Below the pieces are notes generated by a model that searched no databases, was not told where the DNA came from, and saw nothing but the letters and a program-made list of their open reading frames with translations. Below are positions 18,610-27,230 of a stretch of DNA of 64,000 nucleotides, piece after piece. The stretch comes from Neobacillus novalis NBRC 102450 (GTDB lineage: Bacteria; Bacillota; Bacilli; Bacillales; Cytobacillaceae), in NCBI RefSeq assembly GCF_001591805.1, contig NZ_BCVP01000009.1, forward strand, positions 1 to 64,000, in the 5' to 3' direction. Position 1 is the stretch's first letter. Each line of letters opens with the position of its first letter. Position numbers and translations under genes: made by a program.

Positions 18610-19002
18610 ATGCTTGCACGAATAATATTAGCCGCAGTTATTACTTCAGTAATAGGATTTTTCATTTTGCCATTGTTTTTCAATTCTGGGCCAAATGAGT
18701 ACTTTTTAGTTGGTTGGGTAGCAAGTACTGTTACTGTACCATTTACTTTTGTAGTTGGAGTTATCTCATCTCTAATCATTGAACATTCCAATAATCGTCA
18801 ACAAGTATGGGTATCTTACCTAAAACACATTGTTTGTTCATTAATTTGTGTAGCTATATTTTTCATTTATGAGAAATTAAATGGCGGGCAGGCAAATGAT
18901 TTTTTAATAATCGCATTAATTATTGGCTTTATTTATACAACAATCTTCTTTATATCGGATTATGTTACAAAATACTTTGAAGCAATGTCCCAGAAGGTGT
19001 AG
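18610..19002 (+). CDS. Hypothetical four-helix membrane protein
   Basis: A 130-aa protein with four predicted hydrophobic segments (about 3-24, 34-58, 69-87 and 98-118) and few charged residues. I do not recognise a family. AAGGGGGAG precedes the ATG at good spacing, which supports translation. It lies between the DMT transporter and cotA, with about 90 bases to cotA. Confidence 0.75.
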   Translation: MLARIILAAVITSVIGFFILPLFFNSGPNEYFLVGWVASTVTVPFTFVVGVISSLIIEHSNNRQQVWVSYLKHIVCSLICVAIFFIYEKLNGGQANDFLIIALIIGFIYTTIFFISDYVTKYFEAMSQKV

Positions 19003-19094
19003 GTGACAAATTAGAAGTTAATCATGAATTGTGATATTGGTTGCTTTTTTAACATAAAGTGATGGTAACTATTTGTATAATTAGGAGCGGACAT

Positions 19095-20630
19095 ATGAAT
19101 CTTTCAAAATTTGTTGATGAACTTCCTGTGCCTTCTGTTTTAAAACCTCGTCAGAAAGATCGATTCCATACTTATTATGAAGTGAATATGACGCAGTTCC
19201 AGCAATCCCTCCATCGTGACCTGCCTGAAACAACAGTTTGGGGATTTGAAGGTGTGTATCCAGGTCCAACCTTTGAGGTTGAAAGTGGTGAAAAAGTTTT
19301 TGTAAAGTGGATCAGCAACTTGCCAGATAAGCATTTGCTGCCGGTCGACCATACAGTTCACGGTGCCCACTTGGGTGTTCCAGAAGTCAGAACGGTCATT
19401 CATCTGCACGGTGCAAGCGTTGAGTCGGAAAGCGACGGATATCCGGAAGCTTGGTTCACGAAAGGGTTTGAGCAAGTAGGACCTCATTTTTCAAAGGAGA
19501 TCTATCGCTATGATAATTTTATGCCAGCCTGCACTCTCTGGTATCATGATCATGTTATCGGGATTACCAGGCTCAATGTGTACGCGGGATTAGCAGGATT
19601 TTATCTGATAAGAGATCAACGGGAACGTGAATTAAATTTACCAAGTGGAAAATTTGATATTCCGCTGATTATCCAAGATAAATCCTTTCATCCAGATGGT
19701 TCGCTTTCTTATCCGAAACAGCCCAAAAATCCGGTGCATGAATTAGATACCTCTATCATACCTGAATTTTCAGGAGATGCCATCGTGGTGAATGGGAAAG
19801 TATGGCCCTATTTCAACGTGGAACCCCGTAAATACCGTTTCCGGCTGTTAAATGGATCGAATACCCGTTTTTACAGGCTTAAGCTGGATTCGGAGCAGCT
19901 TCTTTACCATATTGCAACAGATAGTGGATTAATTGAACACCCGATTGGAATCAAAGAAATCCTATTGGCACCTGCAGAACGTGTAGAAGTGATCATTGAT
20001 TTCACTAATTTTGAAGGAAAAAGAATCGTCATGACAAATGATGCCCCATTTCCGTTTCCAGATGGTGAGCCAGTAGATTCTAATACGGTTGGAAAAGTAA
20101 TGGAATTTCGAGTGGTTCTGCCGCTTTCAGGCAAGGATACGAGTGAGATTCCGTCTTTCATGGTGCCTTTTCCGAAAAGGAGAGTGCAGACAGCCTCAAA
20201 GTTTAGGTTTCTCACCTTAACAAGAAGAATTGATTCATATGGTCGAGAATTAATGCTGCTCAATGATCAAGATTGGGATGCCCCGATAACCGAAAACCCT
20301 AAATTAGGACAGACAGAAGTATGGTATCTCCTCAACTTAACAAACGATACACACCCGATTCATCTTCATTTAATCGATTTTCAAGTTATAGATCGCAGAG
20401 CTTTTGATGTAGAAAAATATAAACAGACGGGAATTCTCGATTACACCGGCCTTGCAATGCCTCCGACTCCACAAGAAAGAGGGCGGAAGGATACCGTCAT
20501 CGCCTATTCTAATCAGGTTACTCGGATAATTATGAAATTTGGACCTTACACAGGATTGTATGTATGGCACTGTCATATCTTGGAGCATGAGGATTATGTC
20601 ATGATGAGACCGTTTAGAGTCCTTCTTTAA
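19095..20630 (+). CDS. cotA: Spore coat multicopper oxidase (laccase) CotA
   Basis: A 511-aa three-cupredoxin laccase closely resembling B. subtilis CotA (about 513 aa). Copper sites are complete: HLHG at 103-106, WYHDH (149-153), HPIHLHL and, near the C-terminus, HCHILEHEDYVMM with the axial Met. It has no signal peptide, as expected for a coat protein made in the mother cell. It oxidises phenolics and bilirubin-like compounds with oxygen and contributes to spore pigment and UV resistance. I use the ATG at 19095 because TTAGGAGCG precedes it; an upstream frame extension has no such site. Confidence 0.93.
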   Translation: MNLSKFVDELPVPSVLKPRQKDRFHTYYEVNMTQFQQSLHRDLPETTVWGFEGVYPGPTFEVESGEKVFVKWISNLPDKHLLPVDHTVHGAHLGVPEVRTVIHLHGASVESESDGYPEAWFTKGFEQVGPHFSKEIYRYDNFMPACTLWYHDHVIGITRLNVYAGLAGFYLIRDQRERELNLPSGKFDIPLIIQDKSFHPDGSLSYPKQPKNPVHELDTSIIPEFSGDAIVVNGKVWPYFNVEPRKYRFRLLNGSNTRFYRLKLDSEQLLYHIATDSGLIEHPIGIKEILLAPAERVEVIIDFTNFEGKRIVMTNDAPFPFPDGEPVDSNTVGKVMEFRVVLPLSGKDTSEIPSFMVPFPKRRVQTASKFRFLTLTRRIDSYGRELMLLNDQDWDAPITENPKLGQTEVWYLLNLTNDTHPIHLHLIDFQVIDRRAFDVEKYKQTGILDYTGLAMPPTPQERGRKDTVIAYSNQVTRIIMKFGPYTGLYVWHCHILEHEDYVMMRPFRVLL

Positions 20631-20756
20631 AAAGGGAGGATACGCTTCTTTTATCCCCAATCAATTTCTCAGGTACTCCGGAAACCATCAGTAATGTGAA
20701 TAACATTTCCCTTATTTCATTTGAGATGAATCTTCTGCTATTGTTACAAAAATTTT

Positions 20757-20786
20757 ATCTCGATTTGATTATTATAAACTCGAGAT
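20757..20786. promoter_or_regulatory. Inverted repeat ATCTCGA...TCGAGAT upstream of the LLM oxidoreductase
   Basis: Perfect 7-bp arms at 20757-20763 and 20780-20786 flank an AT-rich core containing TATAAA, about 70 bases before the coding start. ATCTCGA/TCGAGAT half-sites resemble the B. subtilis MhqR (MarR family) operator, though here the halves are 16 bases apart. Confidence 0.5.
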
Positions 20787-20855
20787 GATTGCTTTTTGAA
20801 GCATATGATAGTTGTAAGCAATTCAGTCACAATGCAAATGTTAGGAGAGAGAAAG

Positions 20856-21926
20856 ATGAAGAAAGAGTCGAAAACGAAACAATCCAGTATGGAAATAGGG
20901 ATTTATACACTAGCTGATTTAGGAGCAGATCCGCAAACAGGGAACAAAATTAGTGCAAGACAGCGGATTGTGGAGATTATTGAAGCGGGGAAAATGGCAG
21001 ACGAGGCAGGGTTAGACGTATTCGGTGTTGGTGAACACCACCGTCTGGATTATGCAGTTTCAGCGCCGCCGGTTGTGTTGTCGGCCCTATCACAAGTTAC
21101 AAAGAAAATAAAACTGACAAGTGCTACGACGGTTTTAAATACCGTTGACCCTGTCCGTTTATTCGAGGATTTTGCGACACTCGATCTCGTATCAAATGGT
21201 CGGGCTGAAATCATTGCAGGGCGTGGGGCGTTTATCGAATCATTTCCTTTGTTTGGGTACGACTTGAGTCAGTATGATGAATTGTTTGAAGAAAATATTG
21301 AGCTTTTTCTGAAGTTGAATGCGTCTGAGAAAATTACCTGGAACGGCCATTTTCGTTCAGGATTAAGTGATGCTGAAATTGCACCGCGGCCAGTGCAAAG
21401 TCAAATTCCATTATGGGTTGGGGTTGGAGGCACTCCGGAAAGTGCAGCACGTGCGGGGAGATTAGGTACGGGCTTAGCATTAGCGATACTTGGAGGCGAT
21501 CCACTCCGGTTTAAGCCACTAGTGGACATTTACCGACAAGCTGCAAGTCAAGCTGGACATAGTCTTGAAGATTTGAAAGTTGGAGTATCAGGCCATACCT
21601 TTATTTCGAAAACGACGCAAAAGGCTAAAAACGAATTCTTTCCTTATTATTCAAATTATTGGGGATACCTCAATCCCCAAGGTGGAATGGAGACAAGGAT
21701 GTCCATAGCTGATTTTGAACACCTGTCAGCGCCAGAAACGGCTTTATTTGTCGGAAGCTCACAACAAATTATTGAAAAAATCCTCCGTCAATACGAGCTT
21801 TTCGGGCATCAGCGGTTTATTGCCCAAATGGACATAGGCGGAATGCCATATAAAAAAGTGGCCGAGAACATTGAACGATTAGCAACGGAGGTTGCGCCAG
21901 TCATTCGCAGGGAAACGAGCAAGTGA
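20856..21926 (+). CDS. LLM-class flavin-dependent oxidoreductase (luciferase-like)
   Basis: A 356-aa bacterial luciferase-like TIM-barrel monooxygenase, using reduced flavin on an unknown organic substrate. Recognisable stretches are VFGVGEHHRLDYAVSAPP near residues 60-80, TVLNTVDPVRLFEDFATLD and ISNGRAEI-like sequence LVSNGRAEIIAGRG. The ATG at 20856 follows TTAGGAGAG at proper spacing and is preferred over an upstream ATG at 20796 that lacks a site. A quinone-stress-type operator candidate lies upstream, so regulation by a MarR repressor is possible. Monocistronic. Confidence 0.9.
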   Translation: MKKESKTKQSSMEIGIYTLADLGADPQTGNKISARQRIVEIIEAGKMADEAGLDVFGVGEHHRLDYAVSAPPVVLSALSQVTKKIKLTSATTVLNTVDPVRLFEDFATLDLVSNGRAEIIAGRGAFIESFPLFGYDLSQYDELFEENIELFLKLNASEKITWNGHFRSGLSDAEIAPRPVQSQIPLWVGVGGTPESAARAGRLGTGLALAILGGDPLRFKPLVDIYRQAASQAGHSLEDLKVGVSGHTFISKTTQKAKNEFFPYYSNYWGYLNPQGGMETRMSIADFEHLSAPETALFVGSSQQIIEKILRQYELFGHQRFIAQMDIGGMPYKKVAENIERLATEVAPVIRRETSK

Positions 21927-21976
21927 TTATAATAAATGTTCAAAATGGATAGTGCTTAGAAAATGGTATAAAAAAG

Positions 21977-22159
21977 TTAATAAATTTTTCTAATACCGGA
22001 TAAACGGATGGAGAATGAATTTTGCTGTTCATCTTTCATCGAAAGAATTTGTTCACGTAAATTTAGGCGATAGACACGTCCTTTAATAGTTTGTAAAATA
22101 CCATTTTTATCATAGTCAATTGTGACAAGTTTTCTCTCAGCCAGTTTTTTTAAAAACAT
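21977..22159 (-). CDS. Small hypothetical protein, YolD-like
   Basis: A 60-aa basic protein. The central pattern GILQTIKGRVYRLNLREQIL followed by a short beta-rich tail ending in IRKIY resembles the C-terminal part of YolD-like proteins, but the match is by eye. GGGAGGAATCTGA directly before the ATG is a strong ribosome site, which argues that it is translated. It is a single gene on the minus strand downstream of the convergent LLM oxidoreductase. Confidence 0.7.
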   Translation of the reverse strand: MFLKKLAERKLVTIDYDKNGILQTIKGRVYRLNLREQILSMKDEQQNSFSIRLSGIRKIY

Positions 22160-22556
22160 TCAGATTCCTCCCTTCATAAGGAATGGTTCATACAATGCCA
22201 TTGTAAACTGAACATATTAAGAAATAATGAAGTAGTTGTTAAGGATAGATGTTAAAAAGGTAAACATTTTGGAAATTATGAAATCACAAATCATAGAGGG
22301 GTGCGAAGTATGTTTCGCATCCTTAAATAGTAAGTCCCCTTAAATGTATTATGTAAACGTTTTTTTCTTCTTGAGATACCGTTAAAGTATTGTGAAAATT
22401 CCGTATACTAATATGCGGCATGGATTAAAAAAATCTATAACTTGATATAATATTGAAAAAGAGCTGGTGGATGGTATGTAAACTATGAAATTAGAAAATG
22501 AAGGCTTTCTCAAATAAGTTGTTTAAAATATTGCCATTTTAACGAGGAGCAATTTT
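22160..22556. other. Intergenic stretch with a small hairpin and a candidate promoter
   Basis: No gene of convincing length is present. A small hairpin TGCGAA/TTCGCA lies at 22302-22319 and a TATAAT element at 22446-22451 could be the -10 of the downstream DUF3995 gene. A 10-codon frame starting at 22485 has no good ribosome site and was not called. Confidence 0.5.
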
Positions 22557-23009
22557 ATGGAAACTAAAAAGTGGATATTGTCTTTTGGGGTGATATGGAC
22601 GATTCTTTTTTCCGGCTTGAGTTTCTACTGGGCAATGGGAGGCATGTTTGGTGTTAGATCCCTTGGAGGAGCCATTTATGAAATGGCATTAAACCCAGTG
22701 CCATCGTTTGTAAAAATAGTTTGGATAACTGGATTCATCAAATTGCTCGGAGTCGTATGGCTCTTGCTATTGTTAATTAAATGGAGAAATTCTCGGATTC
22801 AAACAACCCTCTATTTCATAACAAAGATTTGTGGTCTATTACTTTTCTTATATGGTTTATTTAACTTCATAACAATATCGCTTAGTAAAATCGGTGTTTT
22901 AAATTTTGATTTAGATAGGTACGCAACCTTTTGGAGATTAGTCTTTTGGGAGCCTTATTGGATGCTTGGAGGTATATTTTACTTTCTTTCGATTAAAAAA
23001 ACGAATTAA
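22557..23009 (+). CDS. DUF3995 family membrane protein
   Basis: A 150-aa protein with four hydrophobic helices (about 8-30, 52-78, 86-108 and 125-146). The pattern SFYWAMGGMFGVRSLGG in the first extracytoplasmic loop and the closing PYWMLGGIFYF are typical of the DUF3995 family, function unknown. ACGAGGAGC precedes the ATG. It is followed 12 bases later by a GNAT gene, so the two are probably co-transcribed. Confidence 0.82.
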   Translation: METKKWILSFGVIWTILFSGLSFYWAMGGMFGVRSLGGAIYEMALNPVPSFVKIVWITGFIKLLGVVWLLLLLIKWRNSRIQTTLYFITKICGLLLFLYGLFNFITISLSKIGVLNFDLDRYATFWRLVFWEPYWMLGGIFYFLSIKKTN

Positions 23010-23021
23010 GGAGATTTTTGT

Positions 23022-23429
23022 GTGGAAGGAACTATAAAATATACAATCGAACGCCCTGAAGATTTTACGCAATTATTAACCATATATGAAGAATTAGGCT
23101 GGAATTCATTACACTTAACCATTAATGATTTGGAAAAAATGTGTACTCAAAGCTGGTATGCTATTTATGCGTTTGATCAACAAAAGTTGGTAGGGATGGG
23201 ACGCATTATTTCTGATGGTGTAATTACCGGAATTATTTGTGGCGTGTGTGTTCTGCCGAGTTTTCAGTCCAAAGGTATCGGCAAAGAAATGCTGCATCGA
23301 ATGGTTGCACATTGTGAGCACAATCGCGTCATTCCCCAATTAATGTGTGCAGAAAGCTTGGAATCCTACTATGAATCTGTTGGATTCAAGAAATTTTCTG
23401 TGGGAATGACAAGGAATACAAATCGTTAA
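23022..23429 (+). CDS. GNAT family N-acetyltransferase
   Basis: A 135-aa single-domain acetyl-CoA-dependent acyltransferase. The acetyl-CoA pyrophosphate loop is seen as QSKGIGKEML and is followed by the typical ESLESYYESVGFKK C-terminal motif. GTG start with TTAAGGAG upstream. It lies 12 bases after the DUF3995 gene and 39 bases before a second acetyltransferase gene, suggesting one operon. Substrate unknown. Confidence 0.87.
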   Translation: MEGTIKYTIERPEDFTQLLTIYEELGWNSLHLTINDLEKMCTQSWYAIYAFDQQKLVGMGRIISDGVITGIICGVCVLPSFQSKGIGKEMLHRMVAHCEHNRVIPQLMCAESLESYYESVGFKKFSVGMTRNTNR

Positions 23430-23468
23430 GAATGGATGTTTAAGTAAAGGGCAGTTTGGAGGGATAAA

Positions 23469-24398
23469 ATGCATCAACTAATTTTTAAGAAATTTGAAGC
23501 AACAGATTTCAAGGATTACTTTCAACTAGTATCGAATAAACAAGTTATGGCTCAAATTACCGAACGAGCAATTCCATTAGAAGAGGCTCAAGTAAACTAT
23601 CAAAAATTAATAAAACGTAATGAAAAATATGAGCTATATGGCTCATATAAAGTCTACAATAGTGTAACCAATGAATTTATTGGGCTTGGACATTTAACAT
23701 TAAATGAAAACGAAATCGAAGAAGCTGAAATTGGCTATATGATACTACCTGAATATTGGGGTAAAGGATATGGTAGTGAAATTGCAAAAAAACTAATTGA
23801 ATTATCTAAGCAAACGAAATTGAGCATTCTGAAGGCGATTATTGACCCAGAAAATATCCCCTCTAGAAAAATTTTAATAAAGCAAGGATTTACATCAGAG
23901 AAGATTTGTAAAATCGAAGGGCTACCTGGTGAAATTTTAAAAAAGTTATTGAACCACCACAAATTCACAATAACCCAGTATAATCCCAAGTATGCTGAAC
24001 AGACAGTGGAAATGTGGCGCGATAGTAAGGAACAGGCTATTGGCCAGAAAGAAATTCATAGCTTTGAAAATCACCTATATTTTTTAAAATCTATATTACC
24101 TGAACAGTTTCAAATAGATTTAGCGTTAATTGACGAAAAAGTAGTTGGAATGATTGCCTATAATGAAAGGGAAATAAGCCAGCTTTATATTCATAATGAT
24201 TATCAAGGAATCGGAATAGGTAAAACATTACTAGGCAAAGCAAAAGAACAATCAAGTGGGAGATTAACATTATATACATTTGAAGTAAATGAAAAGGCAC
24301 AACGATTTTACGAAAAACATGGATTTAAAAAGATTGGCAGCGGACATGAAAATGAAGAGAATTTACCTGATATTCAATATGAATGGATGTCCAAATAA
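23469..24398 (+). CDS. Tandem-domain GNAT N-acetyltransferase
   Basis: A 309-aa protein built of two GNAT domains. The first (about 1-165) is RimJ/RimL-like, with YMILPEYWGKGYGSEIAKKL and a following ENIPSRKILIKQGF. The second (about 166-309) is a classical GNAT with NDYQGIGIGKTLLGKAKEQ and NEKAQRFYEKHGFKKIG. Both acetyl-CoA loops appear intact, so both halves could be active. The ATG has TTGGAGG upstream. It probably ends the operon beginning at 22557. Confidence 0.88.
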   Translation: MHQLIFKKFEATDFKDYFQLVSNKQVMAQITERAIPLEEAQVNYQKLIKRNEKYELYGSYKVYNSVTNEFIGLGHLTLNENEIEEAEIGYMILPEYWGKGYGSEIAKKLIELSKQTKLSILKAIIDPENIPSRKILIKQGFTSEKICKIEGLPGEILKKLLNHHKFTITQYNPKYAEQTVEMWRDSKEQAIGQKEIHSFENHLYFLKSILPEQFQIDLALIDEKVVGMIAYNEREISQLYIHNDYQGIGIGKTLLGKAKEQSSGRLTLYTFEVNEKAQRFYEKHGFKKIGSGHENEENLPDIQYEWMSK

Positions 24399-24467
24399 AT
24401 AAAGTAATCACGTATTAAATCAAATATTGGGGCCAGTAATACCTAGAGGCATTTAGAGGTGATCGGT

Positions 24468-24488
24468 TTGGTGAAAACAGATAAATAG
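24468..24488 (+). CDS. cat leader peptide MVKTDK (translation attenuator)
   Basis: Six codons, TTG GTG AAA ACA GAT AAA, then TAG. GAGGTGAT lies upstream as ribosome site. The peptide MVKTDK matches the first six residues of the cat-86 leader, whose MVKTD nascent peptide inhibits peptidyl transferase and stalls ribosomes with chloramphenicol. The stop codon forms the first three bases of the downstream stem. Confidence 0.8.
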   Translation: MVKTDK

Positions 24489-24524
24489 CCTCCGAAAATT
24501 CATAAATACAATTTTAGGAGGCTA
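24486..24524 (+). promoter_or_regulatory. RBS-sequestering attenuator hairpin of cat
   Basis: TAGCCTCC (24486-24493) pairs with GGAGGCTA (24517-24524) and the stem continues as AAAATT/AATTTT after one mismatch, about 15 bp with a 9-nt loop. The 3' arm contains the GGAGG ribosome site of cat. A ribosome stalled on the leader would open the stem. Confidence 0.85.
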
Positions 24525-24529
24525 ATAAA

Positions 24530-25180
24530 ATGAAGTTTAATTTAATTGATAGAGAAAATTGGGATAGAAATCAGTATTTCGAGTATTATTTAAATCAAAA
24601 GTGTACGTTTAGCATTTCAGCAAATATAGACATCACAACATTATTAGAACACCTGCGCAACAAGGGGATTAAACTATACCCGAGCTTTATATATATGGTA
24701 AGTAAAACAGTAAATTCTCATCCGGAATTTAGAACCTGTTTTAATGATGAGGGAGTTCTGGGGTATTGGGATCAAATGATTCCTAGTTATACAATCTTCC
24801 ATGATGATAACAAAACATTCTCTAGCATTTGGACTGAGTTCTCAAATGAATTTTGTGTCTTTTATAAAAACTATCAAGAGGATATAAAACAATACGCAGA
24901 TGTTAAGGGTCTTTTTACGAAAGAAAACGAACCTAAAAATTCCTTTCCTATATCCAGTATTCCATGGGTTAGTTTTACTGGATTTAACCTAAATATTAAT
25001 AATGATGGCGACTTTTTATTACCTATCATTACAGGGGGAAAATGTTTTAATCTGGAAGATAGAACGTTATTGCCTATTTCATTACAAGTGCATCATGCTG
25101 TTTGCGATGGTTATCACGCTAGTACATTTCTAGACGAGTTACAGCATTTATCTAATAATTGCCATAAGTGGCTCACTTGA
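24530..25180 (+). CDS. Chloramphenicol O-acetyltransferase (type A CAT)
   Basis: A 216-aa acetyl-CoA-dependent enzyme that acetylates the 3-hydroxyl of chloramphenicol. The catalytic motif HHAVCDG is at 188-194 and the family pattern near the N-terminus, WDRNQYFEYYLNQKCTFSIS, is intact; length equals that of classical CATs. The GGAGG ribosome site is buried in a hairpin behind a MVKTDK leader, so expression should be induced by chloramphenicol through translation attenuation. No mobile element flanks it, so it may be a resident gene. Confidence 0.92.
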   Translation: MKFNLIDRENWDRNQYFEYYLNQKCTFSISANIDITTLLEHLRNKGIKLYPSFIYMVSKTVNSHPEFRTCFNDEGVLGYWDQMIPSYTIFHDDNKTFSSIWTEFSNEFCVFYKNYQEDIKQYADVKGLFTKENEPKNSFPISSIPWVSFTGFNLNINNDGDFLLPIITGGKCFNLEDRTLLPISLQVHHAVCDGYHASTFLDELQHLSNNCHKWLT

Positions 25181-25218
25181 AAATTGCCAAAGTTGCTGTA
25201 GAAGGGACTAAATAACTC

Positions 25219-26184
25219 ATGACCAAGGCTGTAAATATGCTTTCTATACTATGGTTGCTCAATACTGGAAAACGTATGACAGCCAAGCAACTAGCGGAAG
25301 AATTAGAGATTAATATCCGCACGGTGTACCGTTATATCGATGCCTTGTGTGCCAGCGGAGTTCCAATTATTTCGGATGCGGGTCATAATGGAGGCTACAG
25401 TATGCTCCATGAGTTTACAAAAGCACCGCTATTTTTTGATGTAGACGAGCAAAAAGCGATGGTTCATGCAGCAAGTTTTGCATCAGAGGCAGGGTATCCA
25501 TTTAGTGAGGCTTTGAATGGGGCAATCACAAAGCTAAAAAAGTATACAAATCCAGAACAATTGGATTATGTTAATCGTCATGAAAAAGGGTTTGATGTGA
25601 TTCAGCCTCCAGCGAATTCTGAATTGGAATCGCTGCTCCAAGAAATAGAGGAATCGGTAGCAGAAGGTTTAGCACTATTAATGGAGTATCAAAAGGGAAA
25701 TGAAAGCACACCTCAATCTCGCAGTATTGATCCTTATGGTCTTATTTATTGGAAAGGAAATTGGTATGTCATCGCCTATTGTCACCTCCGCCTTGAAATA
25801 CGCAGCTTTCGTGTAAATCGGATTGTGAGTCTATCTCGTTCAGGTATTGAATTTGATCGTCCAAAAGATTTTTCAGCACGTTCTTTTTTTCTAAATGGAC
25901 TTTTGCCTGATTTAGATCAGCCTGAACAGTTGATTTCTATTCATATTGAAGGACATGCGCATGCCCTCGATGATTTGTGTCAGCATTGGTTATTTGGTCA
26001 TGCACTTACCCGTCGATCGGAAAATCATGCTCATTTTAGGATCGATGAGCAATCGATCAATACTTATGTACCCTACTATCTTCTTCCCTATGGAAGGGCC
26101 ATAAAGATTCTAGAACCGTTATTTTTAAAAGAGAAAATGGTAACGGTCACTTCAGAATTAGTAAAACATTATCAAAACTTTTAA
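25219..26184 (+). CDS. WYL-domain transcriptional regulator (DeoR/YafY-like)
   Basis: A 321-aa cytoplasmic regulator. Residues of about 1-60 form a winged HTH (MTAKQLAEELEINIRTVYRYIDAL), and the WYL domain spans about 135-235 (LIYWKGNWYVIAYCHLRLEIRSFRVNRI), with a C-terminal extension. AGAAGGGA lies about 12 bases before the ATG, a long spacing. WYL domains are thought to sense ligands or nucleic acids. The gene ends inside a terminator and precedes an SRPBCC gene, a common pairing that suggests the regulator controls a neighbour. Confidence 0.9.
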   Translation: MTKAVNMLSILWLLNTGKRMTAKQLAEELEINIRTVYRYIDALCASGVPIISDAGHNGGYSMLHEFTKAPLFFDVDEQKAMVHAASFASEAGYPFSEALNGAITKLKKYTNPEQLDYVNRHEKGFDVIQPPANSELESLLQEIEESVAEGLALLMEYQKGNESTPQSRSIDPYGLIYWKGNWYVIAYCHLRLEIRSFRVNRIVSLSRSGIEFDRPKDFSARSFFLNGLLPDLDQPEQLISIHIEGHAHALDDLCQHWLFGHALTRRSENHAHFRIDEQSINTYVPYYLLPYGRAIKILEPLFLKEKMVTVTSELVKHYQNF

Positions 26185-26215
26185 CTTCACTGACCGTATA
26201 TGTCAGTGAAGTTTG
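26183..26215 (+). terminator. Terminator abutting the WYL regulator stop codon
   Basis: AACTTCACTGAC pairs perfectly with GTCAGTGAAGTT (12 bp, loop CGTATAT), then TTTGTTTAT. The 5' arm begins within the TAA stop codon. Confidence 0.85.
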
Positions 26216-26259
26216 TTTATGATGGAATGGTAGTACAATAATGAGGAGGGATTTTTTTG

Positions 26260-26712
26260 ATGAAGGATCTGAAGTATGTATTTTATATTGGCGGAAGTCC
26301 AGAGGAAGTATGGAAGGCATTAATCTCGCCGGAGGGAACAAAACAAATTTATTGTGGAAGCGTGATCCGATCCACCTTTCAAGTTGGAGATCTGTTGGAA
26401 TACATTGGCCCGGGGGCTGATGGCGATGAAACGGTTCATGTTTATGGGAATGTATTAGAGCATGTCCCAAATCAAGTACTACGTTTTACCCACTTTGCTG
26501 GAAAGTCGTACACGAAAGATGATAAACAGGAATTTGAATCTAGAATTTCCTATCTGCTTGAGCCAGTAGGCGCGTGTACGAAGTTAACCTTCATTCATGA
26601 CCAATGGCAGAAAGGAGATCCTCTTTACGAGAACACTGATGCTGCATGGTGGATGATCCTTAGTAACACAAAGACATTAGTAGAAACAGGCAAAACACTT
26701 GATTTAGAATAA
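26260..26712 (+). CDS. SRPBCC (AHSA1-like) domain protein
   Basis: A 150-aa cytoplasmic protein of the START/Bet v1-like SRPBCC superfamily, AHSA1 subgroup, seen from YIGGSPEEVWKALISPEGTK at the N-terminus and the hydrophobic ligand pocket pattern LRFTHF. The ATG at 26260 has ATGAGGAGGG upstream; a TTG one codon earlier is less likely. It follows the WYL regulator but behind a terminator. Ligand and role unknown; such proteins bind hydrophobic ligands or act as small hydrolase-like or sensor proteins. Confidence 0.85.
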   Translation: MKDLKYVFYIGGSPEEVWKALISPEGTKQIYCGSVIRSTFQVGDLLEYIGPGADGDETVHVYGNVLEHVPNQVLRFTHFAGKSYTKDDKQEFESRISYLLEPVGACTKLTFIHDQWQKGDPLYENTDAAWWMILSNTKTLVETGKTLDLE

Positions 26713-26889
26713 AAGTACTTGGTTGTGATGTTAATGAATTCTTGTAAGCAATATTATCGAAGGAAGTAAACCACTCTTAATTCATCATCAAGCTTCTTTT
26801 CAAGTTTTTGCAGCGTTGCACGAACGGGCAGAATAGTGAGAAAAGATAAGGAAGGCCGTCTAACGGGATTTTGAGGAGTTACTTGGGAG

Positions 26890-27150
26890 AGAGAAATGTA
26901 AACGATTGCATTTAAATATAAGTATGCGGTAAAATGAGAATAACTCTATTTGGATAGAAAGGATACAGGAGAACACGTATGCCAAAATTTACTTTGTAAT
27001 GATCAATAAATTGGATAGCATCACCCTCAAAAAACAATGTTTTTTTCTCAGGGGGTAGTATGCCCATTTTTCTCATTACAAAGGAACCAAGCAACCCTGT
27101 AGTCTCGATGCGAAAGGAGGTCCTTGTGTAGGATCTCCTTTTTAATTTTT
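26890..27150 (+). promoter_or_regulatory. Attenuator-like leader: promoter, 6-codon uORF, hairpins and terminator
   Basis: A promoter-like TTGCAT/TAAAAT pair with 18-bp spacing lies at about 26907-26936. A short frame MPKFTL (26979-26999) has ACAGGAG upstream. It is followed by AAAAAACA/TGTTTTTT pairing near 27030 and by a hairpin GGAGGTCC (27116-27123)/GGATCTCC (27131-27138) with a T run. The layout resembles drug- or translation-responsive attenuators, or an independent small RNA of about 210 nt. From 26713 to 26890 I see nothing else. Confidence 0.5.
27113..27150 (+). terminator. Terminator inside the 27.1-kb leader
   Basis: AAAGGAGGTCC pairs with GGATCTCCTTT (one G-U pair) over a 7-nt loop and is followed by a T-rich run. 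It sits about 80 bases before the zinc-ribbon/S4 gene. Confidence 0.7.
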
Positions 27151-27230
27151 TCAATTTAATTTTATACTGTGCTGCAAGATATCCAAATAGATGCTTGCGT
27201 TCCTTTATCTTATTAAGAGGTGAAGGATTT

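Noticed and set aside
19003..19094. Sigma-K promoter for cotA
   Set aside because: A CATAAAGTG element is present but I could not place a matching -35, so it remains uncertain.
26912..27154. 80-codon minus-strand frame in the 27-kb leader region
   Set aside because: It runs through the terminator stem and promoter of the plus-strand leader and has no ribosome site.
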